From assembly GCA_903820285.1 (NCBI GenBank), contig CAIJGS010000117.1, positions 1-44,418 of the forward strand: a stretch of 44,418 nt of DNA, read 5' to 3'. A model generated the notes under the pieces. It was not told where the DNA came from and searched no databases. It saw only the letters and a program-made list of their open reading frames with translations. This stretch comes from an uncultured Verrucomicrobia subdivision 3 bacterium (GTDB lineage: Bacteria > Verrucomicrobiota > Verrucomicrobiia > Limisphaerales > UBA11358). Positions 17,681 to 26,262 of this stretch are shown piece by piece (position 1 is the first letter of the stretch; every line of letters begins with the position of its first letter). A program made the position numbers and the translations under genes.

Positions 17681-18808
17681 ATGACGCGGACTGAAAAACT
17701 TCTGGCCGAATTGATTGCCCTGCCCAGCGTGAATCCGGCGTTCCTGCCGGTGCGTCATCCCAATGCGGGCGAAAAACGGGTGGGCGACTTTCTGGCCGCC
17801 ACCGCCGCCCACGCGGGTCTGGATGTCGAAATCCGGCCGGTGCTGCCGGGCCGTGCGAATATCATCATCCGGCTCCGGCCGAGCCAGACGGTCCGCCAGA
17901 CCATTTTGCTCGCGCCCCATTTGGATACCGTCGGGGCGGATAACACCTGTTTCATTCCGCAGCGCAAAAACGGCCGGCTGCATGGTCGTGGTGCCTGCGA
18001 TACCAAGGGTTCTGTTGCGGCGATGCTGTCCGCCGTGATCGAACTCGCGCAATCCCGTTCCCGGCCGCAGTCTACGGAGATCGTGTTTGCCGGCCTGATT
18101 GACGAGGAAAAAGGGCAGGCCGGTTCCCGGGCGCTGGCAACCGCCGGTTTTAAGGCTGATCTGGCGATTGTGGGCGAACCCACGCGTCTGCAAGTGATTA
18201 CCGCCCACAAGGGCAGTCTCTGGCTGGAACTGGAAACCAAGGGCAAGGCGGCCCATGGCGCCACCCCGCAGCTGGGCAAGAATGCCGTGCACAGCATGGC
18301 CCGCATCGTGGATCTGCTGGAAACGGAATACGCCGCCCAACTCCGCCGCCGCCAGCACCAGCTGCTCGGCACGGGCACGGTGAATGTCGGGAAAATCTCC
18401 GGTGGTACGCAGCCGAACATTGTTCCGGACCGGTGCGTGATTGGCGTGGACCGCCGCACGCTGCCTGGCGAGACCGAGGCTTCGGTGAAGCGCGAAATCA
18501 CCGCCTTGCTGGCAGCCCATAAACTTTCCGCCAAAATCACCGGTACCAAGTCCGCTCCCTGCGCCGCACTGGAGACGGATGCCAAACTGCCTTTGGTGCG
18601 GCAGTTTATGAAGTCGCTGGGCCAGACCAAACCTTGTGGGGTGCAATACTTTTGCGATGCCTCGGTGCTCTCGGCCGCCGGCATTCCCAGTGTGGTGTTT
18701 GGCCCGGGTGACATTGCGCAGGCGCACACCGTGGATGAATGGATTTCCCTGGCTTCACTGGAACGCGGGAAGGACTTGCTCGTGCGGTTTCTGGGCAGCC
18801 TGCCGTAA
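17681..18808 (+). CDS. M20-family peptidase/deacylase (ArgE/DapE-like)
   Basis: This 375-residue zinc metallohydrolase has the M20 metal ligands in order: APHLDTVGADN (His80, catalytic Asp82), GRGACDTKGSVAAML (Asp107), LIDEEKGQAGS (catalytic Glu142, ligand Glu143), IVGEPTRLQ, and a late His in DIAQAHTVDEWISL. A dimerisation domain with AHGATPQLGKNAVHSM sits between. Members hydrolyse N-acyl groups (acetylornithine, succinyl-diaminopimelate) or dipeptides; the substrate cannot be assigned from sequence, although ArgE is the closest style. It starts at the ATG at 17681, divergent from slyX. Confidence 0.9.
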   Translation: MTRTEKLLAELIALPSVNPAFLPVRHPNAGEKRVGDFLAATAAHAGLDVEIRPVLPGRANIIIRLRPSQTVRQTILLAPHLDTVGADNTCFIPQRKNGRLHGRGACDTKGSVAAMLSAVIELAQSRSRPQSTEIVFAGLIDEEKGQAGSRALATAGFKADLAIVGEPTRLQVITAHKGSLWLELETKGKAAHGATPQLGKNAVHSMARIVDLLETEYAAQLRRRQHQLLGTGTVNVGKISGGTQPNIVPDRCVIGVDRRTLPGETEASVKREITALLAAHKLSAKITGTKSAPCAALETDAKLPLVRQFMKSLGQTKPCGVQYFCDASVLSAAGIPSVVFGPGDIAQAHTVDEWISLASLERGKDLLVRFLGSLP

Positions 18809-18862
18809 AAGAGACGGCGCCGATGATCCGGGCTTGAATTATAGTTGCGGCCAGCCAAGCTT

Positions 18863-19711
18863 ATGGGACACATGCTGTCCGCCCGGTTATTTATCCGTAT
18901 CATGTCCGCGTCCATCGCGGGGCTCGCCTTTGCTTTCCGCCTCTCCGCCGCGCCCACCGGTCCCACTCTGCAAATGGATTATGGCCATGGCCCGCCGCTG
19001 GAAAACCCGGCGGCGCGGTTCATGTATTTTGTGCCGCTGATTTCGCCGGAGCCGGTGGCCGTTTTTACCAGTGCGGGCAACACCCAATGCGCCCGCGTGA
19101 TTTCCAGTTCCTGCCATCTTGCCGGCGCAACCTTTCAGGCAACGTGCGAATTTGAGTTTGGCGGCACCGGTTCCCTGCGCAATGTGGTGGATCACACCGA
19201 GCTGATCCGTCGCCACCTGGCGAAACTTATGACGGGCGGCTCGCTGCAACGGCAGCTGGCGTCCATCAACGTGACCGGGCAGGGCAATGGCCGGGTGGAA
19301 ATCGAAGGCGTGCTCACCAATGGCCTCCGGGTGGTTAATCAGGTGCGGCTGAACTTCAGTGATCATGGCAAACCCACGCCGGTCTCCATCACCCTGCAGG
19401 ACATCTGCTACCGCAATGGCACAGTGCATTTTGAGAACGAACTGGTTGCCCAGGTGAACACCCTGCTGTTCCGGCGGACGCCGGGGCAGACGCAAATGCA
19501 AATCACCGTGGCGTCCATCAAGCCCAAGAACGCCGCGGACAGCGTCTGGCAGAATTTCATGGGCGGTCTCAAGGGCATGCTGGCCAATCAATTGCTCCCG
19601 CCAATTGACGTGGATGCCGCCGGTCACCAGGCGATGCTGGACTTTGGCCTGGCTTTGGCCAATGCGGAGCCGACGTTTACCTTTCCCTTCGCCAAACGAT
19701 TGAAGCCCTAG
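18863..19711 (+). CDS. Exported protein of unknown function
   Basis: About 282 residues. The ATG at 18863 (or 18872) precedes a signal peptide (ARLFIRIMSASIAGLAFAF, cleavage near LSAA-PTG); a TTG at 18845 is in frame but unneeded. The mature protein is beta-rich, contains NVTGQGNGRVEIEGVLTNGL and two Cys near residues 73 and 81 (CARVISSSC) that could form a disulfide. The C-terminal part has amphipathic helices (WQNFMGGLKGMLANQLLPPI). No family is recognised. It follows the M20 gene by 54 bases on the same strand and may be cotranscribed. Confidence 0.75.
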   Translation: MGHMLSARLFIRIMSASIAGLAFAFRLSAAPTGPTLQMDYGHGPPLENPAARFMYFVPLISPEPVAVFTSAGNTQCARVISSSCHLAGATFQATCEFEFGGTGSLRNVVDHTELIRRHLAKLMTGGSLQRQLASINVTGQGNGRVEIEGVLTNGLRVVNQVRLNFSDHGKPTPVSITLQDICYRNGTVHFENELVAQVNTLLFRRTPGQTQMQITVASIKPKNAADSVWQNFMGGLKGMLANQLLPPIDVDAAGHQAMLDFGLALANAEPTFTFPFAKRLKP

Positions 19712-19841
19712 AAGATACGGTGGGACCACGAAGCGACTCCCAGGAACACGAATCAAGAGGCTGAGAAGGTGGGGGGATCACGTCTTCGGACGCAACCCAA
19801 GTTCTCTTTGGAGGTTCGGTTGCTTGGTGATTTTTCCCCGC

Positions 19842-19881
19842 CGGGCTGGAAGTGCCGGCGCTACGGCCGGCAAGATGCCCG
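19842..19881. repeat. REP-like extended palindrome
   Basis: TGCCGGC (19853-19859) pairs perfectly with GCCGGCA (19866-19872) over a six-base loop, and CGGGC (19842-19846) pairs with GCCCG (19877-19881) outside small bulges. It lies in the 272-base gap before the flippase gene, well upstream of its start, where no other feature is evident. Confidence 0.5.
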
Positions 19882-19983
19882 CCATTATGGACGCATTTGC
19901 GCTGGAAAGTCTCCGCGTAGATGTAACCAGCGCGCACGCTAAATCGCTTTCCTGAACCGGTGTTGTCGCGTATTTTCCCGCGC

Positions 19984-21246
19984 ATGTCAGGAGTCGATAA
20001 ATCCGTTGCCGCCGAATCCCATCGCACAGCCTTTTTCCGCCAGAGCGGCTGGCTGATGATTGCCAATGTGCTCGGCGGCGGCCTGATGTGGGCGGTGCAT
20101 TTCCTGGCCAAAAAAGTGCCGGCGGCGGAATACGGCCTCTTTGGCGTGATGTTGGCGGTGACCGCCTGTGTGCCGATGCTGCCGCTGCAGATGGTATTTG
20201 CCCAGCAGACGGCGAAGGCCCGGGTACTGGGCCGGGAACGCGATGTGGCGGGCATGCTGCGCTGGGCCACACTGGCCACGCTGCTGCTGGCGGGACTGCT
20301 GGCTTTGATCGTATTCATCTGGCAGGCACCGATGGAATCGGCCTTGAAGATGAACCATCCCACCGTGCTGTGGATCATGGTTGGCGTCATCTTTTTTTCG
20401 GTGTGGCTGCCCATTCTTTCCGGGGTGATGCAGGGCCTGCAAAACTTTCTCTGGCTCGGCTGGGTTTCCATCTTCAACGCCTGTGGCCGGTTTACCGGGG
20501 CGGCGGTGCTGGTGCTGGCCGCCGGCTGGTGGTCGGCGGGCATGGTCACGGGCATCGGCCTCGGCGTGGCGGCGGGCGTGGCGGTCTGCCTCTGGCAGAC
20601 GCGCAGCATCTGGCGGCTGCCCGCGCAGGCGTTCGACACCCGCGCCGTGCTCCGGCAAATCATCCCGCTCCTGCTGGGATTTGGCGCGGTACAGTTTCTG
20701 TTCACGGCAGACACCATCTTTGTGAAGGTGTTTTTCTCCAGCGATGAAACCGGCTTTTACGTGGGGGCCGGCACGCTTTCGCGCGCGCTGCTCTGGCTGG
20801 TGCTGCCGATGGCCACGGTGATGTTTCCCAAGATTGTCCACAGTGCGGCGCGGGCGGAAAAGAACAACCTGGTCTGGGTCGTGATGGTGGGCACAGTCAT
20901 TCTCGCCGCGTGCGGGGCGATCGGGCTGACGGTGTTGCGCTCGTGGGTGATCCGGTTTGTCTTCGAGGAGGAATATGTGAAGGTGGGGGCGGCGGTGCTG
21001 CCGTGGTATGCGTGGGCGATGGTGCCGCTCTCGCTGGCGAATGTGCTGGCCAACAATCTGCTGGCGCGCGGGCAGTTCCGCGTGGTGCCGGTGCTAGTGC
21101 TGCTGGCGATTGCCTATGGGTTCACGCTGGGGCATTACCACCGCAGCCTGATCTCGGTGTTGCAGATCATGGGTGGCTACAACGTGCTGCTGCTCGCGGT
21201 CTGCGGCTGGTTCACCTGGCGGGCGCAGCCGACCCAAGCTTCATGA
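19984..21246 (+). CDS. Polysaccharide flippase-like membrane protein (MOP superfamily)
   Basis: This 420-residue inner-membrane protein has about 12 hydrophobic segments and the Wzx/MATE-like pattern: an N-terminal FFRQSGWLMIANVLGGGLMW, EYGLFGVMLAV, and a second bundle beginning LRQIIPLLLGFGAVQFLFTA with DTIFVKVFFSSDETGFY. Such proteins flip lipid-linked oligosaccharides across the inner membrane for O-antigen, exopolysaccharide or glycan export. The ATG at 19984 is chosen; a GTG at 19960 is possible. The convergent neighbour is a polyprenyl-phosphate type glycosyltransferase, and the two genes end on the same TCATGA, so they may act on one glycan (inference). Confidence 0.85.
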   Translation: MSGVDKSVAAESHRTAFFRQSGWLMIANVLGGGLMWAVHFLAKKVPAAEYGLFGVMLAVTACVPMLPLQMVFAQQTAKARVLGRERDVAGMLRWATLATLLLAGLLALIVFIWQAPMESALKMNHPTVLWIMVGVIFFSVWLPILSGVMQGLQNFLWLGWVSIFNACGRFTGAAVLVLAAGWWSAGMVTGIGLGVAAGVAVCLWQTRSIWRLPAQAFDTRAVLRQIIPLLLGFGAVQFLFTADTIFVKVFFSSDETGFYVGAGTLSRALLWLVLPMATVMFPKIVHSAARAEKNNLVWVVMVGTVILAACGAIGLTVLRSWVIRFVFEEEYVKVGAAVLPWYAWAMVPLSLANVLANNLLARGQFRVVPVLVLLAIAYGFTLGHYHRSLISVLQIMGGYNVLLLAVCGWFTWRAQPTQAS

Positions 21247-22071
21247 CTTCGGCTGGCTCTCGTCACGGCCTTCCAGCGGCTGGGGGGCGCGCAGCTTCTT
21301 GTAGATGAACGCCTCCAGCGGGCGAAGCGGTTTCAGCCATTTGTAGAACGGCGAATACACCAGCCGTAGCCGGACCACGGAAAGAAACATGGTGAACGAG
21401 GAACGAAACAGCGATGACGTGACCTTGGAGCCGATCATGTCCGTCCACTCAATGGGCACTTCCTGAATCTGAAAGCCGGCGCGTTTGATGGAGACGAGCA
21501 GGTTCACGTCAAATGACAGGTCGGCGAGGCGGAGGGTGGGGTGAATTTTTTCCACCACATCGCGGCGGATCACTTTGCAGGGGCATTGCGTGTCTTTGAT
21601 GCCCATCCAGAACAATCCTTCCACGATGGTGTGAAAGGTCCGGCTGGTGATGCGGCGCAGGCGGGTCTGCGACTTGTGCAGGATGGCGCCGGGGAGCCAG
21701 CGCGAACCGATCACGCAGTCGCCGGACTTCAAATGTTGCAGCAATTGCAGCACGGCGGAGGGTGGCGTGGCGCCATCGGCATCCACATAGCCGATGACAT
21801 CGGCGAGCGGCGCGAGTTTCAACCCTTCGATCAAGGCCCCGCCTTTGCCAATGGGTGCGGGGAAATTCTGGTAGCTGATGGAAAAAAACTCCTGTGACAT
21901 CCGCTGCACCACGGCCATGGTATTGTCGCGGCAGCCGTTCATGATCACGATGATCTGGTATTTGCCCTGATAGTGCTCCCGGAAATACTCCGCGTAGCCG
22001 CGCAGCACCGGTTCGATGCGCGCTTCTTCATTATAAGCCGGGATGAGGAGCAACAGGCTTGGTTCGGGCAC
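21241..22071 (-). CDS. Family 2 glycosyltransferase (dolichyl/polyprenyl-phosphate sugar synthase type)
   Basis: This 276-residue GT-A enzyme has LLLLIPAYNEEARI at the N-terminus (nucleotide-sugar site), IVIMNGCRDNTM, GKGGALIEGLKLA and the metal-binding YVDADGATPP (Asp97-Ala-Asp99), then DTQCPCKVIRRD and LSFDVNLLVSIKRAGF with EVPIEW. This order is typical of ALG5/DPM1-type transferases that load a sugar onto a polyprenyl phosphate. There is no C-terminal multi-span membrane domain, so it is soluble or peripheral. It converges with the flippase with a six-base overlap. Confidence 0.9.
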   Translation of the reverse strand: MPEPSLLLLIPAYNEEARIEPVLRGYAEYFREHYQGKYQIIVIMNGCRDNTMAVVQRMSQEFFSISYQNFPAPIGKGGALIEGLKLAPLADVIGYVDADGATPPSAVLQLLQHLKSGDCVIGSRWLPGAILHKSQTRLRRITSRTFHTIVEGLFWMGIKDTQCPCKVIRRDVVEKIHPTLRLADLSFDVNLLVSIKRAGFQIQEVPIEWTDMIGSKVTSSLFRSSFTMFLSVVRLRLVYSPFYKWLKPLRPLEAFIYKKLRAPQPLEGRDESQPKS

Positions 22072-22143
22072 CCGCCAGAATTAACGAATTTCCGGGTGAA
22101 AGGCAATCATGCAGGCTGGCGAGTGTCAGGAAAACGGGACCGC

Positions 22144-22512
22144 TCAAACAATTTTGCTGGGAATAATCGCATCTTCGTCGAAGGTGTAAACCGCACAGAC
22201 GCGGTGATAACCGTCGGCGATGACCACCTTGCCCACGGTGGTATCGCGCACGAGCAGCACGGGCGAAAGGCTGCCGCCGGCGCGAATCTTTTCGATGTTT
22301 TTTTGCACGTGGGAGTTGCTGGTGCCGAGCAGGGCAAGGCCGGAGGCGCGAAAGATGTCCTTGGCCTTGAACTGGTTCACGGGCGCGGTTTTCAGATCGG
22401 CGACGTGCTGCTCAGCCGCATGCGGCGGGTAAACAAGGCTGAGATACGAGCGGGCCGCCGGATAGTCATGATCCTCCGGCTGGGCGAGCCATTTGATGAT
22501 TACGGTGGGCAT
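22144..22512 (-). CDS. Small ParB/sulfiredoxin-fold-like protein
   Basis: This 122-residue cytoplasmic protein begins MPTVIIKWLAQPEDHDYPAA and ends with a segment resembling the ParB-like nucleotide-binding fold (GSLSPVLLVRDTTVGKVV, then IADGYHRVCAVYTFDE, analogous to the DGxHR motif of that fold). No helix-turn-helix domain follows, so a chromosome-partition role is unlikely. The family is conserved as hypothetical in other bacteria as far as I recall. It lies between the glycosyltransferase (72 bases) and the MBL nuclease (27 bases) on the same strand, so cotranscription is likely. Function unknown. Confidence 0.75.
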   Translation of the reverse strand: MPTVIIKWLAQPEDHDYPAARSYLSLVYPPHAAEQHVADLKTAPVNQFKAKDIFRASGLALLGTSNSHVQKNIEKIRAGGSLSPVLLVRDTTVGKVVIADGYHRVCAVYTFDEDAIIPSKIV

Positions 22513-22539
22513 CGTCGTTGAATGGTGAACAGTTTTTGG

Positions 22540-23931
22540 TCACACCAGTTCCAATACCTGGCCGAGTTCCGGCATTTGGGCGGTGAGACCGTGTTGCTGG
22601 CTGATTTTCGCCGCGAGGGCCTGGCGCTGCGGATTTTCACCGTGGGTCAGGACCACGCGGGGACGGCTGCCAGCCACCTCATTAAACCAGTGCAGCAAAT
22701 CGGTCTGGCCGGCGTGGGCGCTGAATCCGCCTAGCGTGTGGATCTGGGCCTTCACGGCCACCTTGTCGCCATGGATGCTGACCACCTTGTCGCCATCCAC
22801 CAGGCGCCGGCCCAGCGAGTCGGCCGATTGGAATCCGGCGATAATCACATGCGTGTCCGGCCGCCACAGGTTTTGTTTGAGGTGGTGCAGGATGCGACCG
22901 GCATTGCACATGCCGGCACCGGCCATGACCAGGCAGGGCCCGGGCACGTCGTTGATTTTCTTCGAATCATCGGCGGTGGCGGAAAGGTGCAGGGTGGCGA
23001 GGTCATGCTTGATGGAACCTTCGCGGATGAATTTCAGCATCTCGTCATCGAACAGTTCAAAATGATGCTGATAAATTTTGGACGCCTCGATGGCCATGGG
23101 GCTGTCGAGATAGATGGGAAAGGGCTTGATGCGATGTTCGCGGATCGCCCAGGCCAGCAGCAGCGACAGCAATTGCGCGCGGCCGACGGCAAAGGTGGGC
23201 ACGAGAATTTTACCTTTGCTGGCGGAGGCTTCGCGGATGATGTCCAAAAACTGTTCGACGGTGTCCTTGAACGGCTTGTGGTCGCGGTCGCCATAGGTGG
23301 ATTCCAAAACGACCAGGTCGGCTTTCTGAAACGGTTCGTAATCCTTAAGGATGGGGGCGCCGCGCGGGCCGAGGTCGCCGGAGAAAACAATCGCGTGTTC
23401 GCGGCCGTTTTCGTTTACGAACAGTTTGATGCTGGTGGAACCCAGCATGTGGCCGGCTTCGGCGAAGCAGGCACGAATGCCCGGCGCAACTTCGACCGGC
23501 TGATCATAGGTCACGGGCTTGAACTGCTGCAAAATGGTTTCGACGTGTGCCGGCGTGTAGAGCGGGTCGTGCGGCGGCTCTCCGGCGCGCTCGCGTTTGC
23601 GGTTGTGGCGCTCATTGTCCTGCGCCTGGATCTTGGCGGAATCGCGCAGGATGAGTGCGCTCATCTCGATGGTGGCGGGCGTGGCAAAAATAGGTCCGCC
23701 GTAATTGGCCCGCGCCAGCAGCGGCAGGCGGCCGGTGTGGTCGAGGTGGCCGTGGGTGACCACGACGGCATCCACCTTGTCGTAGCCGGCCGGGAGATGG
23801 TTCAGTTCGTCCGCCCGCTTGCCGCCCTGGAACATGCCGCAGTCGAGGACGATGCGGGCGCGGTTGGTTTCGATGAGATACGAGGAGCCGGTGACTTCGC
23901 CACCGGCCGCGCCATTGAAAGTGATTTTCAT
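22540..23931 (-). CDS. MBL-fold/beta-CASP RNA-processing nuclease (CPSF/YSH1-like)
   Basis: This 463-residue metal-dependent nuclease has metallo-beta-lactamase motifs VVTHGHLDHTGRLP (His60, His62, Asp64, His65), AGHMLGSTSIKL and VFSGDLGP. It also has LESTYGDRDHK, the beta-CASP region with PTFAVGRAQLL, YLDSPMAIEA and VMAGAGMCNAGRI, and then GFSAHAGQTDLL and VLTHGE, which complete the active site. Relatives process or degrade RNA. The ATG at 23931 (MKITFNGAAGGEVTGS) is the family start, whereas the open frame to 23949 adds six residues. It lies 37 bases after the antiporter gene on the same strand. Confidence 0.93.
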   Translation of the reverse strand: MKITFNGAAGGEVTGSSYLIETNRARIVLDCGMFQGGKRADELNHLPAGYDKVDAVVVTHGHLDHTGRLPLLARANYGGPIFATPATIEMSALILRDSAKIQAQDNERHNRKRERAGEPPHDPLYTPAHVETILQQFKPVTYDQPVEVAPGIRACFAEAGHMLGSTSIKLFVNENGREHAIVFSGDLGPRGAPILKDYEPFQKADLVVLESTYGDRDHKPFKDTVEQFLDIIREASASKGKILVPTFAVGRAQLLSLLLAWAIREHRIKPFPIYLDSPMAIEASKIYQHHFELFDDEMLKFIREGSIKHDLATLHLSATADDSKKINDVPGPCLVMAGAGMCNAGRILHHLKQNLWRPDTHVIIAGFQSADSLGRRLVDGDKVVSIHGDKVAVKAQIHTLGGFSAHAGQTDLLHWFNEVAGSRPRVVLTHGENPQRQALAAKISQQHGLTAQMPELGQVLELV

Positions 23932-23968
23932 CTGGTGTTGAGGTGGCAACAGTCTTTCACGTCTGCAC

Positions 23969-25396
23969 TTACCGGAGCAACAGAAAACTGGCGATCAAGA
24001 TCAGGGTCGCCGGCAGCGCGCCGAGGAACAGTCCGATGGGCGACACCCCATCCGGGAAAAACCGGCTGAGAATGGCCTGGCCTGCCGGGTTGGGGGCATT
24101 GGCGATCACGGTGAGCCCGCCGCCGGCAACGGCACCCGCGACCACGGCAGTTTTCATGCCGGCGGTGAGGCCGGGCACGAGCGTGGCGAGATAAGTGACG
24201 GCCGCATTGTCATTGAAGGCGGTCAACGCGGCGGCGCCGAGCAACAAAGGCGTTTCGGTGAGCCGGCCGAGTACGGGCGCAATCCACCATTGCTGCAAGC
24301 CTCCGTGAATGACGAGGCCAGCCAGAAAGGCGCCCACGAGTAGCGGCGAACGCAATTGCAGCGCGGCCTGATAACTGCGCGTAGCAAAGTGCACGGCGAG
24401 AAACACCATGAAACCGGCGATCAATGGCAGGGCGTGATGGGCGTTTTCAACCGACCACACCAGAAATGCAATATGAAGCGCCAGCAGCCAGCAGGGCACA
24501 GGCGCGGCGGCCTCGGCGGCCGGTACCGGCGCAGCCGCGAGGCGCGCGAATTCACGACGGAAGGCCAGCCAGTAAACCGCATTGGCCACCACGATTCCAC
24601 CCATGGCGGCCAGGCCAAAGTGCGACAGCATGAACGGCGTGTTCCAATGCCAGGGGCGCGCCACCATCAACACCGGCGGCGCGGCAAAGTGCGTGAGCAC
24701 GCCGCCGACTGAGATGTTCACGAACAGCAATCCCAGCGTGGCGTGGGCGAAGGCATTGCCCGGGCCGCGACCGTAAAATTGTTTGGCCAGCAGCAGGGCC
24801 GCGATGGTCATGGCCGCGGGTTCCGTGATGAAGGACCCAAGCGCCGGGGCCAGTGTAAGAATGGCCAGCCACCAGGCAACGGGACGGCCGCCGCCCAGAC
24901 TCGCGACGGTGGCTAGCGCGCGTTCGGCAAGCTGCAGCACCGGGCGGGTCGCAGCGATGGTCATGATTACGACCACGAACAGGGGTTCGATATAGCTGAC
25001 CCGTTGCGTCAGATACTCCTGGGTTTCGGACCAGCCTGCCGTTGCGAGCAACAGCGCCACGAGGGGCAGGCACCAGACGCCAAACACAATTTCGACTTCG
25101 CCCAGCAGATGCAGTCCGTGGGCCAGCCAGGGCTGACGTTGTTCAAACGCATGGGACCATTGCCGGAATTTGTGGGTGATAAACGTGTGGCCCAGCGCAC
25201 CAAGGAAGATCAGCGTTACCCAGAAATTAAGCGGTGCCAGCTGAACGCGGTGGCGCAGGATTTCCCCCAGCCCCGCAAGCTGGCTGTCGCCGTAGCTGTC
25301 CAGCGCGGGCGAAACGGTGGCGGCGGAAAGCGTGGCCGGCAGCAGCAATAGCGCAGCCAGCCAAAGCCGGAATGGCGGCCGGTTATAAATTGTCAT
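23969..25396 (-). CDS. Putative Na+/H+ antiporter
   Basis: This 475-residue inner-membrane protein has an N-terminal signal-like segment ([15 protein letters not shown]) and about 11 further hydrophobic segments. Features include [60 protein letters not shown] and [14 protein letters not shown], which match the putative Na+/H+ antiporter family known from Chlamydiae and Verrucomicrobia (related to ArsB/NhaD-type carriers). The Asn/Asp-containing FNDNAAVTY helix is the likely ion site. The ATG at 25396 is chosen because the hydrophobic segment follows, and it overlaps the end of the upstream prepilin-like gene by 14 bases. Confidence 0.85.
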   Translation of the reverse strand: MTIYNRPPFRLWLAALLLLPATLSAATVSPALDSYGDSQLAGLGEILRHRVQLAPLNFWVTLIFLGALGHTFITHKFRQWSHAFEQRQPWLAHGLHLLGEVEIVFGVWCLPLVALLLATAGWSETQEYLTQRVSYIEPLFVVVIMTIAATRPVLQLAERALATVASLGGGRPVAWWLAILTLAPALGSFITEPAAMTIAALLLAKQFYGRGPGNAFAHATLGLLFVNISVGGVLTHFAAPPVLMVARPWHWNTPFMLSHFGLAAMGGIVVANAVYWLAFRREFARLAAAPVPAAEAAAPVPCWLLALHIAFLVWSVENAHHALPLIAGFMVFLAVHFATRSYQAALQLRSPLLVGAFLAGLVIHGGLQQWWIAPVLGRLTETPLLLGAAALTAFNDNAAVTYLATLVPGLTAGMKTAVVAGAVAGGGLTVIANAPNPAGQAILSRFFPDGVSPIGLFLGALPATLILIASFLLLR

Positions 25397-26114
25397 GGCC
25401 GGTTTGGACATCACCGCCGATGTTCGGCGCATCGGTATTCAACTGGCCGCCCGGGCCGTAGCTGAACCAGTTGGGATCGTAATAATGGGTGGCGTTGTTC
25501 TGGCGGAAGATCACCTTCCATTTTTGGGCATGGCCGTCAGCGGCCGTTGCGATCAGAAATGGCTGCACGGTGAAGGGCTGCCCCGCGCGGTGAAAATGGT
25601 TGTCGCTCCATTCATGATAGACCACCTGGGCCGAGGGCTGGCCAAAGGAGGTCATTTTCACGTTGGACAACTGGTCGGACTGCTGCCAGATCAAATACCG
25701 GAAACTTGCGGAGGTGGCGCTGTTCGTAGTCGGCGAGCCAGCCGGCGCGGGATGAATGCGGTCGGACGGACACCAAAGCACACCCGGCGCGGAAAGCGCG
25801 AGCAAGCTGGCCACGCCGCCGAAGTTGAAACAGTCATCCACGGAAGCCGCCGCCAGCGCAACCTCATTGTAGGGCACACCAAAGTTGAGGGCCGAGGGCA
25901 CGCAATCATTGTTGTCTCCCACATACAGGGTCAAGGCCAGGCCGAGCTGGTGAAAATTTCCGGTGCAGCGGATCGCCTGCGCCCGTTCCTTGGCCGCGCC
26001 GAGCGCCGGCAGCAGCAGGGCGGCGAGTATCGCGATGATGGCAATGACCACCAGCAGTTCGATCAACGTGAATCCCGCCGGATTCCGCCGGGGGTCCAGT
26101 GTGTTCCTCCGCAT
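25383..26114 (-). CDS. Prepilin-like protein with type IV N-methylation domain
   Basis: This 243-residue protein has the class III signal [20 protein letters not shown], with prepilin peptidase cleavage after Gly and Glu at +5, followed by [20 protein letters not shown], typical of the numerous prepilin-like (DUF1559-style) proteins of Planctomycetes and Verrucomicrobia. The globular part contains a Cys pair and [14 protein letters not shown]. These proteins are more often surface or pseudopilin-like than T2SS core subunits. The ATG at 26114 gives a short leader, while the open frame to 26180 is less likely. It sits just downstream of the T2SS operon and its kinase gene (148 bases), so it may be a substrate-specific extra pseudopilin (inference). 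Confidence 0.85.
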   Translation of the reverse strand: MRRNTLDPRRNPAGFTLIELLVVIAIIAILAALLLPALGAAKERAQAIRCTGNFHQLGLALTLYVGDNNDCVPSALNFGVPYNEVALAAASVDDCFNFGGVASLLALSAPGVLWCPSDRIHPAPAGSPTTNSATSASFRYLIWQQSDQLSNVKMTSFGQPSAQVVYHEWSDNHFHRAGQPFTVQPFLIATAADGHAQKWKVIFRQNNATHYYDPNWFSYGPGGQLNTDAPNIGGDVQTGHDNL

Positions 26115-26262
26115 GCCGTAATGAACTACCGCAAAGTGCGGGCAAGGGCAAGCGCGGTCGGTGGTAAGGACTTTCTTCATTTGCCTGGCGGCGGTTTGAT
26201 TTCAAACCTAATGGTTGGCGACGGCATGGCCGGACCAGCCGGCAGTGACCCTAATAGAGCCG

